Made by a program: the position numbers and the translations under genes
The notes under the pieces: model-generated
Seen by the model: only the letters and a program-made list of their open reading frames with translations
What the model was told of the DNA's origin: nothing
Database searches by the model: none
Shown: in pieces, positions 17,270 through 26,332 of the stretch
Layout: each line of letters starts with the position of its first letter
How positions within the stretch are numbered: the stretch's first letter is position 1
From: an uncultured Roseobacter sp.
GTDB lineage: Bacteria > Pseudomonadota > Alphaproteobacteria > Rhodobacterales > Rhodobacteraceae
NCBI RefSeq assembly: GCF_947488185.1
Contig: NZ_CANKYM010000001.1
Location: 558,001 to 622,000, forward strand
Direction: 5' to 3'
Length of the DNA stretch: 64,000 bases

Positions 17270-17632
17270 TTGGAAGATCACATTGAATGGGTCCTGGAAA
17301 TGACCATCCAGGACGGCATGTATGACGGTGTCCAGCCATTGATTGATGAAATGGTTGCCGCGACGCAGGCCAATGAGCCCGGCGCGCTGGTCTATGACTA
17401 TCATCTGACGGAGGATAAGACCCGGTGTACGGTGCTGGAGCGCTACGCAGACAACGATGCCGCAATGCTTCACTTGCAAAACTTCGGGGCACATTTCGCG
17501 GAACGGTTTCTGGCCACCTTCGCGCCAGAGCGCTTTACAGTCTACGGCCCGTCCGATGATGCATTGCGTGGCGCACTTTCCGGGTTTGGGGCAACTTTTG
17601 CCACCCGGATCGGGGGCTTTTGTCGCATGTGA
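17270..17632 (+). CDS. ABM-domain (quinol monooxygenase-like) protein
   Basis: Antibiotic-biosynthesis-monooxygenase ferredoxin-like fold: EMTIQDGMYDGVQPLIDEM, then EPGALVYDYHLTEDK, then a strand with ERYADNDAAMLHLQNFG. Such proteins are small cofactor-free or haem-degrading oxygenases, often of unknown substrate. I place the start at the TTG at 17270, preceded by GGGAGAGG; an ATG at 17231 without a clear ribosome site would add 13 residues. The gene stands alone between mtaB and a Crp-type regulator. Confidence 0.7.
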   Translation: MEDHIEWVLEMTIQDGMYDGVQPLIDEMVAATQANEPGALVYDYHLTEDKTRCTVLERYADNDAAMLHLQNFGAHFAERFLATFAPERFTVYGPSDDALRGALSGFGATFATRIGGFCRM

Positions 17633-17778
17633 CCAGTACGGATCGATCATTCACGTCAAACCCGCAGGCACAGCATTTTCACCATTGACGGGGGCTCCCG
17701 TTTTGATTGAAAGGCTCCACGTGGCAAGGTACGCTTGGCAGTTCTGAACACCAGGCGTCAGGAAAGAAAGAGACCTCG

Positions 17779-18453
17779 ATGGACACAGTCACATTGCCAA
17801 AAACCGGGTTCCTGGCCCATGCGTCTCAGGACTTGTCCGACCTGATGGCTTCTGTTGCGACCGAAGTGTCCCTGGCCGAAGGCGAGGTCCTGTTCGAGCA
17901 GGGCGATATCGGCGAGACGCTCTACGCCATCGTTTCCGGCTCCCTTGAATTCAGCGTGCTGTCCCGCGAGGGGCGCAAGTTGTCGCTGGACGTGATGCGG
18001 CCAGGCGCACTCTTTGGCGAGATCGCTCTTTTCGATCCCGGCACGCGCACCGCCACAGTGACCGCTCTTGAGCCGACCCGCCTGCGCGGCGTCAAAAACG
18101 CCGATATGCTGCGCGCGATCCGCAAGGCGCCCGATCTGGGCATCGACATGATTCAACTGGCTGGGGAGCGGATGCGCTGGATGAGCAGCCAACTCAACGA
18201 ACAGGTATTCCTGCCAATGCCCGCGCGACTGGCCCGGAAGATCCTCTATCTTACGGTGGACGGGTCAAGGCAACTGACCATACTGCCGCTGTCACAGTCG
18301 GAATTGGCCGAATTTGTCGGCGCCACCCGCGAAGCCGTTTCCAAGACACTGTCGTTGTGGAAGCGCGCGGGCGTGATCGAAGCCTCGCGCGGCGGCGTGC
18401 GGGTTCTTGACCGGGACGCTCTGCAGGTCATGGCGGACCTGCATCAGATTTAA
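17779..18453 (+). CDS. Crp/Fnr family transcriptional regulator
   Basis: Regulator of 224 aa. A cyclic-nucleotide-binding-like beta roll covers about residues 12-125 (EGEVLFEQGDIGETLYAIVSG; PGALFGEIALFDPGTRTATVTA). The C-terminal winged helix contains LSQSELAEFVGATREAVSKTLSLWKRAG. The phosphate-binding cassette GEIALF...RTATV resembles Crp, so a cyclic nucleotide may be the ligand. There are no cysteines for an Fe-S cluster, so it is not an oxygen-sensing FNR. The ATG at 17779 is chosen over an upstream frame because the conserved region starts shortly after it. Confidence 0.9.
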   Translation: MDTVTLPKTGFLAHASQDLSDLMASVATEVSLAEGEVLFEQGDIGETLYAIVSGSLEFSVLSREGRKLSLDVMRPGALFGEIALFDPGTRTATVTALEPTRLRGVKNADMLRAIRKAPDLGIDMIQLAGERMRWMSSQLNEQVFLPMPARLARKILYLTVDGSRQLTILPLSQSELAEFVGATREAVSKTLSLWKRAGVIEASRGGVRVLDRDALQVMADLHQI

Positions 18454-18581
18454 GCGCCCCATGTGAACCGCTTCACAGACCCCGATTCGATTTTGCTGCA
18501 TCCTGAGGACAGGTTGGGACAGAAAGTCCTGATCTGACACCGCCGGGACTCCGGGGGTGTACGGCAAAAAGGGGCTTTGAG

Positions 18582-18731
18582 ATGACACGCCGCAGTGAAA
18601 AACAGACCGATCGTGCGAAGGTTACGCCTTCGACGTCTCCAGTCAGGACAATGCTTGCCTGGCTGGTAGAGGCGGACCGCGAATTTCGCGCGGCCCAGTC
18701 CATGGTCGAAAAATTTCACCGTCGCTTCTGA
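18582..18731 (+). CDS. Small hypothetical basic protein (49 aa)
   Basis: Short open frame, ATG at 18582 and TGA at 18729-18731, with codon composition like the neighbouring genes. The product is hydrophilic and basic (MTRRSEKQTDRAKV at the start, FHRRF at the end) with one amphipathic helix in the middle. The ribosome site is weak. No family recognised. Confidence 0.35.
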   Translation: MTRRSEKQTDRAKVTPSTSPVRTMLAWLVEADREFRAAQSMVEKFHRRF

Positions 18732-18747
18732 GAGTGGTGAGGTTGAA

Positions 18748-18909
18748 ATGGCTGTAACACTGACAATCAAGATGGGATCTGCGGTGACACAGGCCCGGCT
18801 GGGTGCGTTTTCTCGCACGCAACCGCGCAACAAAACCCAGGCCGAAATCGCCCAATGTGATCCAGTTCACATACAGCGATTCCCGATTAATGTATTGCTA
18901 ACTTATTAG
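18748..18909 (+). CDS. Small hypothetical protein (53 aa)
   Basis: Open frame starting at the ATG at 18748, 17 bp after the previous small frame and preceded by a TGAGGTTGAA ribosome site. The first half has coding-like composition; the end runs into AT-richer DNA and may be read-through. No family recognised. Confidence 0.3.
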   Translation: MAVTLTIKMGSAVTQARLGAFSRTQPRNKTQAEIAQCDPVHIQRFPINVLLTY

Positions 18910-19104
18910 TGGTGACCGGTAGCGAGTAACTGCTCTGAATTGCGGGGCACACAGTAGGTACGGAAAGAATTCAACGGTACGGGACAGGAATGAGATCACG
19001 GCGAAAGACGCGTTTAGCTGCCAACTAGCTGTGAGACTTCGGACCACCCAATTCTGACTCTCCCCAGGGTCTGTCATTAGCCTTCCTAGTGAAGGTGCAG
19101 ACGG

Positions 19105-19140
19105 AAAACCCCCCGCGCGATCTCGCACGGGGGGTTTTTT
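19105..19140 (-). terminator. Rho-independent terminator of the petABC operon
   Basis: Near-perfect hairpin with AAAACCCCCC and GGGGGGTTTT arms and a GC-rich interior, flanked by A and T runs, 27 bp after the cytochrome c1 stop. The symmetry lets it work in both directions, but the nearest gene reading into it is petC on the minus strand. Confidence 0.85.
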
Positions 19141-19166
19141 AACGCCCGTAAGTCAGGCAGTCGACC

Positions 19167-19955
19167 TTAGCCGATGTCCTTGCCTTTAACCGGCGCCCAG
19201 AGACGTTTGTTGGTCAGGTAGAGCAGGACAGACAGGAGTGTCAGCAACAACACGCCCGCAAAACCCGCTTGCTTGCGCGCCATCATCTTCGGCTCCGCCG
19301 TCCACATCAGGAAGGCCGAAACATCCTCAGAGATGTGATGAAGGTCGTTCTCATGCCCATCGGCATACTCGACATCCTCGCCATAAAGCGGCGGTGCCAT
19401 GGAAATCCATCCTCCGGGGAAGGCTTTGTTCTCATAGAGGATCACACCTGCTTCTTCTTTCTCCTCACCAGTGTACCCGGTCAGCAGAGAGGCAATGTAT
19501 TCGGGTCCGCCGATGCCTTTGAAGAACTGGTTGATCCCCAGGCCATAAGGTCCGTGAAAGCCCGCACGTGCCTTTGCCATCAGGCTCAGGTCTGGTGCAT
19601 TTTCAAGGCCAGACGCGGGAAAGTGATCCGAAGGTCTTGCGGGCCGAAAATCATCCAGTTCGGGATCAAAGACCTCAAAGTTTTCTGCATAAGCGCGCAC
19701 TTGGTCCGCAGGCAGCGAGGGGCCGCCCTCTTCAGCCAACGACCGGATCGGCACGAATTTCAGCCCGTGACAGGCAGCACAGACTTCCGTGTAGACCTGC
19801 AGTCCGCGTTGCAGCTGGTTTTGGTCATATGTGCCAAACGGACCTTCGAACGAGAAATCGAAGTCTTCGATATGGGTGTCATAGGCGCCAGCCGCCAGAC
19901 CGGCTGTGGCCAGACCGAAGGCCGCCACAGCACTAAGAGTAAGAGTTCTGAACAT
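19167..19955 (-). CDS. petC: Cytochrome c1 of the bc1 complex
   Basis: Haem c subunit, 262 aa. A cleavable signal peptide covers about residues 1-21. The haem attachment site is C59-AA-C62-H63. The C-terminus holds one membrane anchor (about residues 228-247) followed by a short basic tail. It carries electrons from the Rieske centre to soluble cytochrome c or c2 in the periplasm. Last gene of petABC, 13 bp after petB, followed by a strong terminator. Confidence 0.96.
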   Translation of the reverse strand: MFRTLTLSAVAAFGLATAGLAAGAYDTHIEDFDFSFEGPFGTYDQNQLQRGLQVYTEVCAACHGLKFVPIRSLAEEGGPSLPADQVRAYAENFEVFDPELDDFRPARPSDHFPASGLENAPDLSLMAKARAGFHGPYGLGINQFFKGIGGPEYIASLLTGYTGEEKEEAGVILYENKAFPGGWISMAPPLYGEDVEYADGHENDLHHISEDVSAFLMWTAEPKMMARKQAGFAGVLLLTLLSVLLYLTNKRLWAPVKGKDIG

Positions 19956-19968
19956 GATCTTTGGTCCT

Positions 19969-21297
19969 TTATTCAGCAGGCGTGGCGTCCGAAGACTTCG
20001 GATAATGCGAGGTGAAGTCTTCTTCGATGGTGGCCGGTTGCGCGACTGGCTTCTCGATCACGCCAAGAAGCGGCAGGATGATCAGGAAGTACGCGAACCA
20101 ATAGGCTGAACCAATCAGAGCGATGATCGGGTAAATACCCTCGGCAGGCATCGCACCCACCCACATCAGGACGAAGAAGTTCACGACGAACAGCCAGAAC
20201 CACCACTTCAGCATCGGCCGATACCGTGCGGAACGTACCGAAGAAGTATCCAGCCACGGCACAAGCGCCATGACGGCGATCGAGCCGAACATCGCCAACA
20301 CACCGAAGAACTTCGCGTCGATGATCCCACCGGTGATGAAGGATGCGAACTGTACCGCCCAAACCGTGTCATCAAAGGCCCGCAGGATCGCGTAGAACGG
20401 CAGGAAGTACCACTCGGGCACGATGTGTGCCGGCGTCGCCAGGGGGTTTGCTTCGATGTAGTTATCCGGGTGCCCGAGATAGTTCGGCATGAAACCGACA
20501 ACAGCGAAGAAAACCGCGAGAATGACCGCCAGGGCAAAGAGATCCTTGATCACGAAGTAGGGCCAGAACGGCAGGGTGTCTTTCTCGGCTTCTTCCTTCG
20601 ACGTGCGGCGCACCTCGACCCCTGTGGGGTTGTTGTTGCCTGTGGTGTGGAAGGCCCAGATGTGAACGACGACGAGGCCGAGGATCACGAAGGGCAGCAG
20701 GTAGTGCAGCGAGAAAAAGCGGTTCAGCGTGGCATTGTCCACCGCTGGCCCACCCAGGAGCCACGTTTGCAGGGCTTCGCCGATGAACGGGATGGCGCCG
20801 AAGAGGCCGGTGATCACGGTCGCACCCCAGAAGGACATCTGACCCCAAGGCAGTACGTAGCCCATGAAGGCTGTGCCCATCATCATCAGGTAGATCAGCA
20901 TACCGATGATCCACGTGATCTCGCGTGGGGACTTGTAAGACCCGTAATAAAGACCGCGCAGGATGTGCGCATAGACTGCCACAAAGAACAGGGAGGCGCC
21001 ATTCTGGTGCATATACCGCAGCATATAGCCGCCGTTCACGTTGCGCATGATGTGCTCGACCGACGAAAAGGCGAGGTCGACATGCGGGGTGTAGTGCATC
21101 ACCAGCACGATGCCGGTCACGATCTGCAGCACCAGCACGAAGGTCAAAACGATGCCCCAGATCCACATCCAGTTCAGGTTCTTCGGTGTGGGGATCATCA
21201 ATGTATCATACATGAGCCCGACAATCGGCAGGCGGCTGTGCAGCCACTTTTCACCGCCGGATTTTGGCTCGTAATGGTCGTGAGGAATTCCAGCCAT
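19969..21297 (-). CDS. petB: Cytochrome b of the bc1 complex
   Basis: Membrane subunit of 442 aa with eight spans. It carries the haem ligand patterns of cytochrome b (HxxxxxxxxxxxxxH pairs in the second and fourth helices, e.g. [22 protein letters not shown] split by haem ligands) and the Qo-site PEWY motif ([14 protein letters not shown]). It oxidises ubiquinol at the Qo site and reduces quinone at Qi. The length fits the alphaproteobacterial form, which keeps both halves in one chain. It lies 12 bp downstream of petA. Confidence 0.97.
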   Translation of the reverse strand: MAGIPHDHYEPKSGGEKWLHSRLPIVGLMYDTLMIPTPKNLNWMWIWGIVLTFVLVLQIVTGIVLVMHYTPHVDLAFSSVEHIMRNVNGGYMLRYMHQNGASLFFVAVYAHILRGLYYGSYKSPREITWIIGMLIYLMMMGTAFMGYVLPWGQMSFWGATVITGLFGAIPFIGEALQTWLLGGPAVDNATLNRFFSLHYLLPFVILGLVVVHIWAFHTTGNNNPTGVEVRRTSKEEAEKDTLPFWPYFVIKDLFALAVILAVFFAVVGFMPNYLGHPDNYIEANPLATPAHIVPEWYFLPFYAILRAFDDTVWAVQFASFITGGIIDAKFFGVLAMFGSIAVMALVPWLDTSSVRSARYRPMLKWWFWLFVVNFFVLMWVGAMPAEGIYPIIALIGSAYWFAYFLIILPLLGVIEKPVAQPATIEEDFTSHYPKSSDATPAE

Positions 21298-21309
21298 CAG
21301 GTTTCTCCC

Positions 21310-21870
21310 TTAACCGAGTTTGATCGTGGTTTCATCCACGAATTCTGCTGTTGGTACCGGCAGGTTCGTTGGTGCCGGGCCTTTACGGATACGGCCTGCG
21401 GTGTCGTAGTGCGATCCGTGGCAGGGGCAGAACCAACCGCCAAAATCACCCGCGTCGCCCAGAGGCACGCAGCCAAGGTGCGTACACACGCCCATCATCA
21501 CAAGCCATTCACCGGTTTCATCCAGCGCGCGGTTTTCGTCGGACGCATCTGCGCCCGCAGCGATATTCGCGTTCTCGGCGCCCTGATCCGGCAGATCGCT
21601 CAGCTCAACATCGCGCGCGGCCGAGATTTCCTCTTCGGTCCGGCGACGAATGAACACCGGCTTGCCCAGCCATTTCACGGTCAGCTGTGTGCCGGGCTCG
21701 ACCTCGCTCACATCGACACGGATCGAGGAAAGGGCACGCACGTCAGCGGAAGGGTTCATCTGGTTGACCAGCGGCCAGACAGCTGCACCTGTGGCGATAA
21801 CGCCAGCGCCGCCTGTGGCATAGTAAAGGAAATCCCTCCGGGTGCCTTCATGATCTTCTGCGTGGGACAC
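21310..21870 (-). CDS. petA: Rieske iron-sulfur subunit of the bc1 complex
   Basis: Rieske 2Fe-2S protein, 186 aa. The N-terminal Tat-type anchor has [15 protein letters not shown] and a single hydrophobic segment. Cluster motifs CTHLGC and CPCHGS are present near residues 125-150. I choose the GTG at 21868-21870 as start because a GGAG site lies 7 nt upstream; an in-frame upstream ATG at 21906 has no such site. First gene of petABC; transfers electrons from quinol to cytochrome c1. Confidence 0.95.
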   Translation of the reverse strand: MSHAEDHEGTRRDFLYYATGGAGVIATGAAVWPLVNQMNPSADVRALSSIRVDVSEVEPGTQLTVKWLGKPVFIRRRTEEEISAARDVELSDLPDQGAENANIAAGADASDENRALDETGEWLVMMGVCTHLGCVPLGDAGDFGGWFCPCHGSHYDTAGRIRKGPAPTNLPVPTAEFVDETTIKLG

Positions 21871-22068
21871 GGCTTTGCTCCATTTCCAGGGCCGGGGACC
21901 GGCCAATAATCCGTTTGGCCGCGCAAAGCGCAGCCGTTCTCCAGCGGGTATGTAGCGCCGTGCTTCCGTGGCGTCCAGTAATCAAAACCGCGCAAAGGGT
22001 CGCAGGCCTGCCCGCATTCGGGGTTTTTTATGCGGAACTTCCATGAAAGTCGTTAACACCCGCAAGAT

Positions 22069-22680
22069 TTAGCCCGCAGGTGGGCGGGTTGCCTGCATCG
22101 ACGCGCGCGAATCAAATCCGGCGTGCCAAGCGGCCAGAGCATCATTGCCAGCCTGCCAATTGCGCGCGCCATGGCGAAAATCGACGTACGACAGGGCACA
22201 GGCAACCGAAATATGTCCCATGTCGATGGGCCCTGACAGATGGCTCATCCAGCGGGCGTTCAGCACGGATATCGCACGCGCCACCTTGGCCCATTGCGCC
22301 TCGATCCAGTCGCCGTACTGCATCTCCTCCGGGCGCAGGCGCATCTCGTAGGCCATGGAGACCGCGCAATCCATGATGCCATCCCCTGTCGCCTCAAGCG
22401 TCAGTGTTTCCCAGCGCGAGGTGCCCGAAGGATACATCTTGCCGCCATAGAGATCGTTGAGAAAGGCGGTGATCACCCGGCTGTCATAGAGCGTTGTGCC
22501 GTTATCACGGACCAGCGCGGGCAGTTTGGCCAGCGGGTTGCTGGCGGCGAGACCCTCGTCAGAGGAAAAGGCCGTCGATGTCACACCTGCCAGCTCGACC
22601 TCATCCGCCTTGTCCAATTCGTGCAGCAGAACAACGACCTTGCGCACAAACGGTGATGCGGGGGAATGAAAGAGTTTCAT
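22069..22680 (-). CDS. Glutathione S-transferase family protein
   Basis: Protein of 203 aa with an N-terminal thioredoxin-like domain (MKLFHSPASPFVRKVVVLLHEL; PLAKLPALV with the cis-Pro; a DSRVI-like glutathione contact) and an all-helical C-terminal domain. SPASPFVRKV suggests Ser-based GST chemistry. Substrate is unknown. It stands between the bc1 operon and a PaiB-like gene, on the same strand as both. Confidence 0.88.
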   Translation of the reverse strand: MKLFHSPASPFVRKVVVLLHELDKADEVELAGVTSTAFSSDEGLAASNPLAKLPALVRDNGTTLYDSRVITAFLNDLYGGKMYPSGTSRWETLTLEATGDGIMDCAVSMAYEMRLRPEEMQYGDWIEAQWAKVARAISVLNARWMSHLSGPIDMGHISVACALSYVDFRHGARNWQAGNDALAAWHAGFDSRASMQATRPPAG

Positions 22681-22718
22681 GAGCCTATCCTTTTCCGGTT
22701 ACACGGACCCTAGCAGAG

Positions 22719-23351
22719 CTATGCGCCCTGTCCATTGGCCCCGCGCATCAAGGCCGCCAGAACGGTCAGGTCCGTGCCGATACCGTAAGCTTCCACATGA
22801 TCGGCTGCGCGCGTCCGCACGTCGTCGGGCTTGTTCTGGTTGAGCTTCCATGTACCGTCCACGCCGGTCACGCGCATCTGGCAGGGCACAATCGCACGCA
22901 TCATCCGCTCCATCACACCATCCGACATTTTCGAGGGCATCCAGGGCGTTTTGGGCAAGAGGCGATCTTCGAAAAACGCGGACTGGCGGTCGAGCAGATC
23001 GTGCAGTTCATCCTGGGGGCGCAATTCCAGCGTCCCGGTCAGATGCACGGCCACATAGTTCCATGTCGGCACCTGATCCGCCACATCATACCAGTCCGGC
23101 GACACGTAGCTGTCAGGACCAGACACCGCGATCCGGGCCGCAGCAGGCCCGTCTTTTAACGCGCGCGCAATAGGATTGGACCGCAGCAAGTGCAGCCACA
23201 GCGTATCGCCTGCGTCATCCAGCAGGAACGGGATATGCGACATCCATGGCCCCTCTGCCCCGCCGACCGCCAGAATTCCAAAGGCGCGATCACGGGCATA
23301 GGCAAGATTTACAGCGGCTTCATGGGTATGGAAAACGGGATTGGGGTGCAT
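22719..23351 (-). CDS. PaiB-type FMN-binding protein
   Basis: Protein of 210 aa with a split-barrel flavin-binding fold, matching the FMN-binding negative regulator (PaiB) family: HPNPVF at the N-terminus, IPFLLDDAG, GTLELRPQDEL and the C-terminal KLNQNK motif. Bacillus PaiB is described as a repressor of sporulation and protease genes; proteobacterial members may be flavin enzymes instead. It is divergent from the FMN-riboswitch-controlled ribH2 gene, a fitting but possibly accidental neighbour. Confidence 0.85.
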   Translation of the reverse strand: MHPNPVFHTHEAAVNLAYARDRAFGILAVGGAEGPWMSHIPFLLDDAGDTLWLHLLRSNPIARALKDGPAAARIAVSGPDSYVSPDWYDVADQVPTWNYVAVHLTGTLELRPQDELHDLLDRQSAFFEDRLLPKTPWMPSKMSDGVMERMMRAIVPCQMRVTGVDGTWKLNQNKPDDVRTRAADHVEAYGIGTDLTVLAALMRGANGQGA

Positions 23352-23418
23352 GCGGTCCAGCCTTCAGAATGGGTATGATTCCTCTTGCAGGCTTTCCGAC
23401 ATATTGGCAAGCTCAGCA

Positions 23419-23573
23419 CATTCTCAGGGCGGGGCGGAATTCCCCACCGGCGGTATGGGGGCGCAGACCTTCGAGCCCGCGAGCGCATTGGGTTTCCTAC
23501 GGAAGCCCTTTGGTCAAGCAGATCTGGTGAGAGGCCAGAGCCGACGGTTACAGTCCGGATGAAAGAGAATGCA
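23419..23573 (+). promoter_or_regulatory. FMN riboswitch (RFN element)
   Basis: Conserved blocks of the RFN element are present in order: TTCTCAGGGCGGGGCG, then ATTCCCCACCGGCGGTA, then an internal AGCCCGCGAGCG, then GGTCAAGCAGATCTGGTGAGA, then GCCGACGGTTACAGTCCGG and the closing GAGAATG. It lies about 85 nt upstream of ribH2 on the same strand, so high FMN should shut that gene off. Confidence 0.95.
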
Positions 23574-23656
23574 CGCGGGCGGCGTGACCGGGTAGGTCAT
23601 GTGGTCGTGCGTGTGATCGCCTTGGGTGGACGTGTCTGAACCTAAAGGAGATCAAA

Positions 23657-24100
23657 ATGACACACACCCGTTTCGCCTTTGTCAAAGCGCAGTGGCACGC
23701 CGATATCGTGGACCGCGCCTATGACGGATTTACCCAGACCATCCCCCCCGCGCAGGTCGATGTCTTCGACGTGCCGGGCGCGTTTGAAATGCCGCTGATG
23801 GCGCGCGACCTGGCCCTTACCGGGACATATGCCGCTGTTGTCTGTGCGGCCTTCGTCGTGGACGGTGGCATCTATCGCCATGATTTCGTGGCCCAATCCG
23901 TCGTCGATGGTCTGATGCGTGTGGGTCTGGATACGGGGGTTCCGGTCCTGTCGGTCTCGCTCACCCCGCATCAGTATCAGGAGACGGCGCATCATACGGC
24001 GATCTACCGCGCACATTTCGTGACAAAAGGGGAGGAGGCCGCAGCTGCCGCGCAGGGCATTCTCAAGGCACGCGAGGCCCTGCGGGCCAAGGCCGCTTAG
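23657..24100 (+). CDS. ribH2: 6,7-dimethyl-8-ribityllumazine synthase, type II
   Basis: Enzyme of 147 aa for the next-to-last step of riboflavin synthesis. It has VPGAFEMPLMARDL near the N-terminus, VDGGIYRHDFVAQSVVDG in the middle and SLTPHQYQE. The HDFVAQ form, instead of the GxTxHF of type I, and the length match the decameric type II enzyme of Brucella and other alphaproteobacteria. It is controlled by an FMN riboswitch. Its TAG stop overlaps the convergent thiQ stop (TTAG shared). Confidence 0.93.
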   Translation: MTHTRFAFVKAQWHADIVDRAYDGFTQTIPPAQVDVFDVPGAFEMPLMARDLALTGTYAAVVCAAFVVDGGIYRHDFVAQSVVDGLMRVGLDTGVPVLSVSLTPHQYQETAHHTAIYRAHFVTKGEEAAAAAQGILKAREALRAKAA

Positions 24101-24789
24101 CCAAGGTAGGCGCGCAAGGCGGGCGGCGGGTTTTCCAGCAAAGCCGCCGCCGGTTGCGGCGCGGCAGCCCTGCCCCCTTCAACAAAAATCACATCATCCG
24201 CGATCCGCCGCACGTCTGCGGGGTCGTGGGTGACCATGAGCAATGTCGCCTCTGTCTCCGTGCTCAATTCCTGCACCAGATCGAGCATTTCCTGCCGGAG
24301 CGCCGGGCCGAGGGCGGCAAAGGGTTCATCCAGCAGGATCACCGGGCGATCCTGAACCAGCACCCGCGCAAGCGCGGCGCGGCTTTGCTGCCCGCCCGAA
24401 AGCGCCCCGGGTTTTCGCGCGGACATGCCCCCCAAGCCCACCCGCTCCAGTGCGAGATCGACGCGCGCCCTGTCTTCCGGCGTCAGCTTCAGGTCTGGCC
24501 GGATGCCCAAGCCGATATTCTGTGCAATACTGAGATGCGGAAAGAGATTGTTGTCCTGAAACAGCATCGCAATGGGCCGCTGCCCCGGTGCCGTGTGGGT
24601 GATATCCCGGTCTTGCCACCACAGCCGCCCCGACGCGAGCGGCAGAAAGCCCCCGATAGCGCCCAGCAAGGTCGATTTACCCGCGCCGGAGGGGCCGATC
24701 ACGGCCGTCTTGCGCCCGGAGACAATCTCGAAATCCGCCTCCAGCGCAAAATCGCCTTGTGCGATCCGAATGGTCTCAAACCTCAGCAC
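24097..24789 (-). CDS. thiQ: Thiamine ABC transporter ATP-binding protein ThiQ
   Basis: ATPase of 230 aa: Walker A GPSGAGKST near residue 33, Q-loop MLFQDNNLFPHL, signature LSGGQQSRAALARV, Walker B VILLDEPFAALGP, switch His VTHDPADV. It is short, without a TOBE tail, as usual for ThiQ. It overlaps thiP by 14 bp, and the TPP riboswitch ahead of thiB controls the whole group. Confidence 0.93.
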   Translation of the reverse strand: MLRFETIRIAQGDFALEADFEIVSGRKTAVIGPSGAGKSTLLGAIGGFLPLASGRLWWQDRDITHTAPGQRPIAMLFQDNNLFPHLSIAQNIGLGIRPDLKLTPEDRARVDLALERVGLGGMSARKPGALSGGQQSRAALARVLVQDRPVILLDEPFAALGPALRQEMLDLVQELSTETEATLLMVTHDPADVRRIADDVIFVEGGRAAAPQPAAALLENPPPALRAYLG

Positions 24790-26332
24790 GCCATCGGGCT
24801 CCTTTGTCGCATATCCAGAAAAGCCCCAGCGCCATGGCGAGCAACAGCAGCGCCGCCCCGGCAGCCGCCTCGGTCCTGTAAGCCCCCATCAGGCGATACA
24901 TCTGCAATGGCAAGGTCGCGCGATCCGGGTCAGCAAAGAGGGCAATGACCCCCAGATCCCCAACCGACAGCGCGCCGGTCAGGCCCGCCGCAAATCCGAT
25001 CTGCGCCCGCAAGCGCGGCAGCACCAGCCAGCGCCACGCAGGCCAGCCTTGCAGGCCCAGTGACCGGGTCAAGCGGTCGTAGGTGGTCAACACGTCACGC
25101 ATGGGCGGCACCAGAACCCGCAGGGCAAAGGGCAGAGCCATCAGCGCATTGATCAGCGCGGTAACCGGCAAAGCCAGCGGCACCGGGTCGGCAACCGGAT
25201 TGATCAGAATGAACCAGCCGGTGCCGATCATCAGCGGTGAGGCGGAAAGACCAATCAGGCCAATCGCTTCCGCCCCCCCTGCCCGCCGCGTGCTGATCCA
25301 GCCCGCCATGGGCAGGGCAATCGCCAGCAGTACGACAATGCTCAACACGGCAACCCCCAGCGAGTTGCCCGCCGCTTGCCACACGACGGATGGCATCTCT
25401 GGCAGCCCCAGCAGGCCCGCCAATAGAATGGCCATCAAGGGCAACAGCAGAAAGGCGCTGCCCAAGGCGATGATGCCCGCATCCAACGCCCGGTGCACCC
25501 CGCCGCGCGCATCCCAGCGGCGCAGTTTTCGATCCAGCCCGGCGGTTAGCGGGAAGTCCGGAATGATCCAAAGCACGATCAGCGCCGCACTCCCCGCCAG
25601 CACCAGCTGTATGAGGGAAAGCAACGACGCGCGGGCGAGGTCGAAATCGAAGCGAAAGGCCTGGTAAATGGCCAGTTCAATGGTGGTGGCACGTGGCCCC
25701 CCGCCCAGTGTCAGTGCCACGGCAAAGCTGGTCAGGCAGATCACAAAAATCAGGGCCGCAGCACCGGGCACAACCTGCAACAACAGGGGGTATTCCAGCG
25801 TACGACGGATCATCGCCGGCGGCAGATCAAGCTGGGCGGCAAGGCGGAACCGTTCCGCGGGAATGCTTTGCCATCCCTGCAACAACAGGCGCGTGGCCAG
25901 CGGCAGGTTGAAGAACACATGGGCCAGCACCACACCATGCAGCCCGTAGATCGAGAGGCCAGGCAGCCCAAGCGTGCCCAGCACCTCATTTACCCAACCT
26001 GTCCGGCCAAAGACGGTGAGAAGGCCAAGGACAGCCACAATGACCGGCAAGATGAAAGGCGCGCCCAGAAGCGTAATCAGCGCCCCCCGCCCCCAGAACC
26101 GGCGGCGGGCCAGTGCGCGAGCAAGTGGGATTGCGCAGATGACGGAGATCACCGCCGACCATGCGGATTGGACCACCGTGAACCGGATCGCCGCCCATTC
26201 CGCCGGGCCAAGCCCACGGCCTACTTCAGCGCGCAGCCCCAGCCCGGCGAAGGACAGCGCGACCACCGCAACGACAAAACCACCTGCGAGGGTCCCGGTC
26301 CGGCCAATTACTGGCTGAGCGCGGTGCGCCAT
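24776..26332 (-). CDS. thiP: Thiamine ABC transporter permease ThiP
   Basis: Permease of 518 aa, roughly twice the usual length, because two six-span permease halves are fused as in ThiP. Two EAA-type loops are visible, IPAERFRLAAQLDLPPAMIRRTLEYP in the first half and YDRLTRSLGLQGWPAWRWLVLP in the second. It overlaps the thiB end by 25 bp. Imports thiamine, TPP or a precursor together with ThiB and ThiQ. Confidence 0.93.
   Translation of the reverse strand: MAHRAQPVIGRTGTLAGGFVVAVVALSFAGLGLRAEVGRGLGPAEWAAIRFTVVQSAWSAVISVICAIPLARALARRRFWGRGALITLLGAPFILPVIVAVLGLLTVFGRTGWVNEVLGTLGLPGLSIYGLHGVVLAHVFFNLPLATRLLLQGWQSIPAERFRLAAQLDLPPAMIRRTLEYPLLLQVVPGAAALIFVICLTSFAVALTLGGGPRATTIELAIYQAFRFDFDLARASLLSLIQLVLAGSAALIVLWIIPDFPLTAGLDRKLRRWDARGGVHRALDAGIIALGSAFLLLPLMAILLAGLLGLPEMPSVVWQAAGNSLGVAVLSIVVLLAIALPMAGWISTRRAGGAEAIGLIGLSASPLMIGTGWFILINPVADPVPLALPVTALINALMALPFALRVLVPPMRDVLTTYDRLTRSLGLQGWPAWRWLVLPRLRAQIGFAAGLTGALSVGDLGVIALFADPDRATLPLQMYRLMGAYRTEAAAGAALLLLAMALGLFWICDKGARWRAEV

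Noticed and set aside
20425..21909. Long open frame (about 494 codons) on the plus strand opposite petA and petB
   Set aside because: It is antisense to well-conserved genes, has a His- and Gln-rich composition typical of a GC-rich shadow frame, and matches no family.
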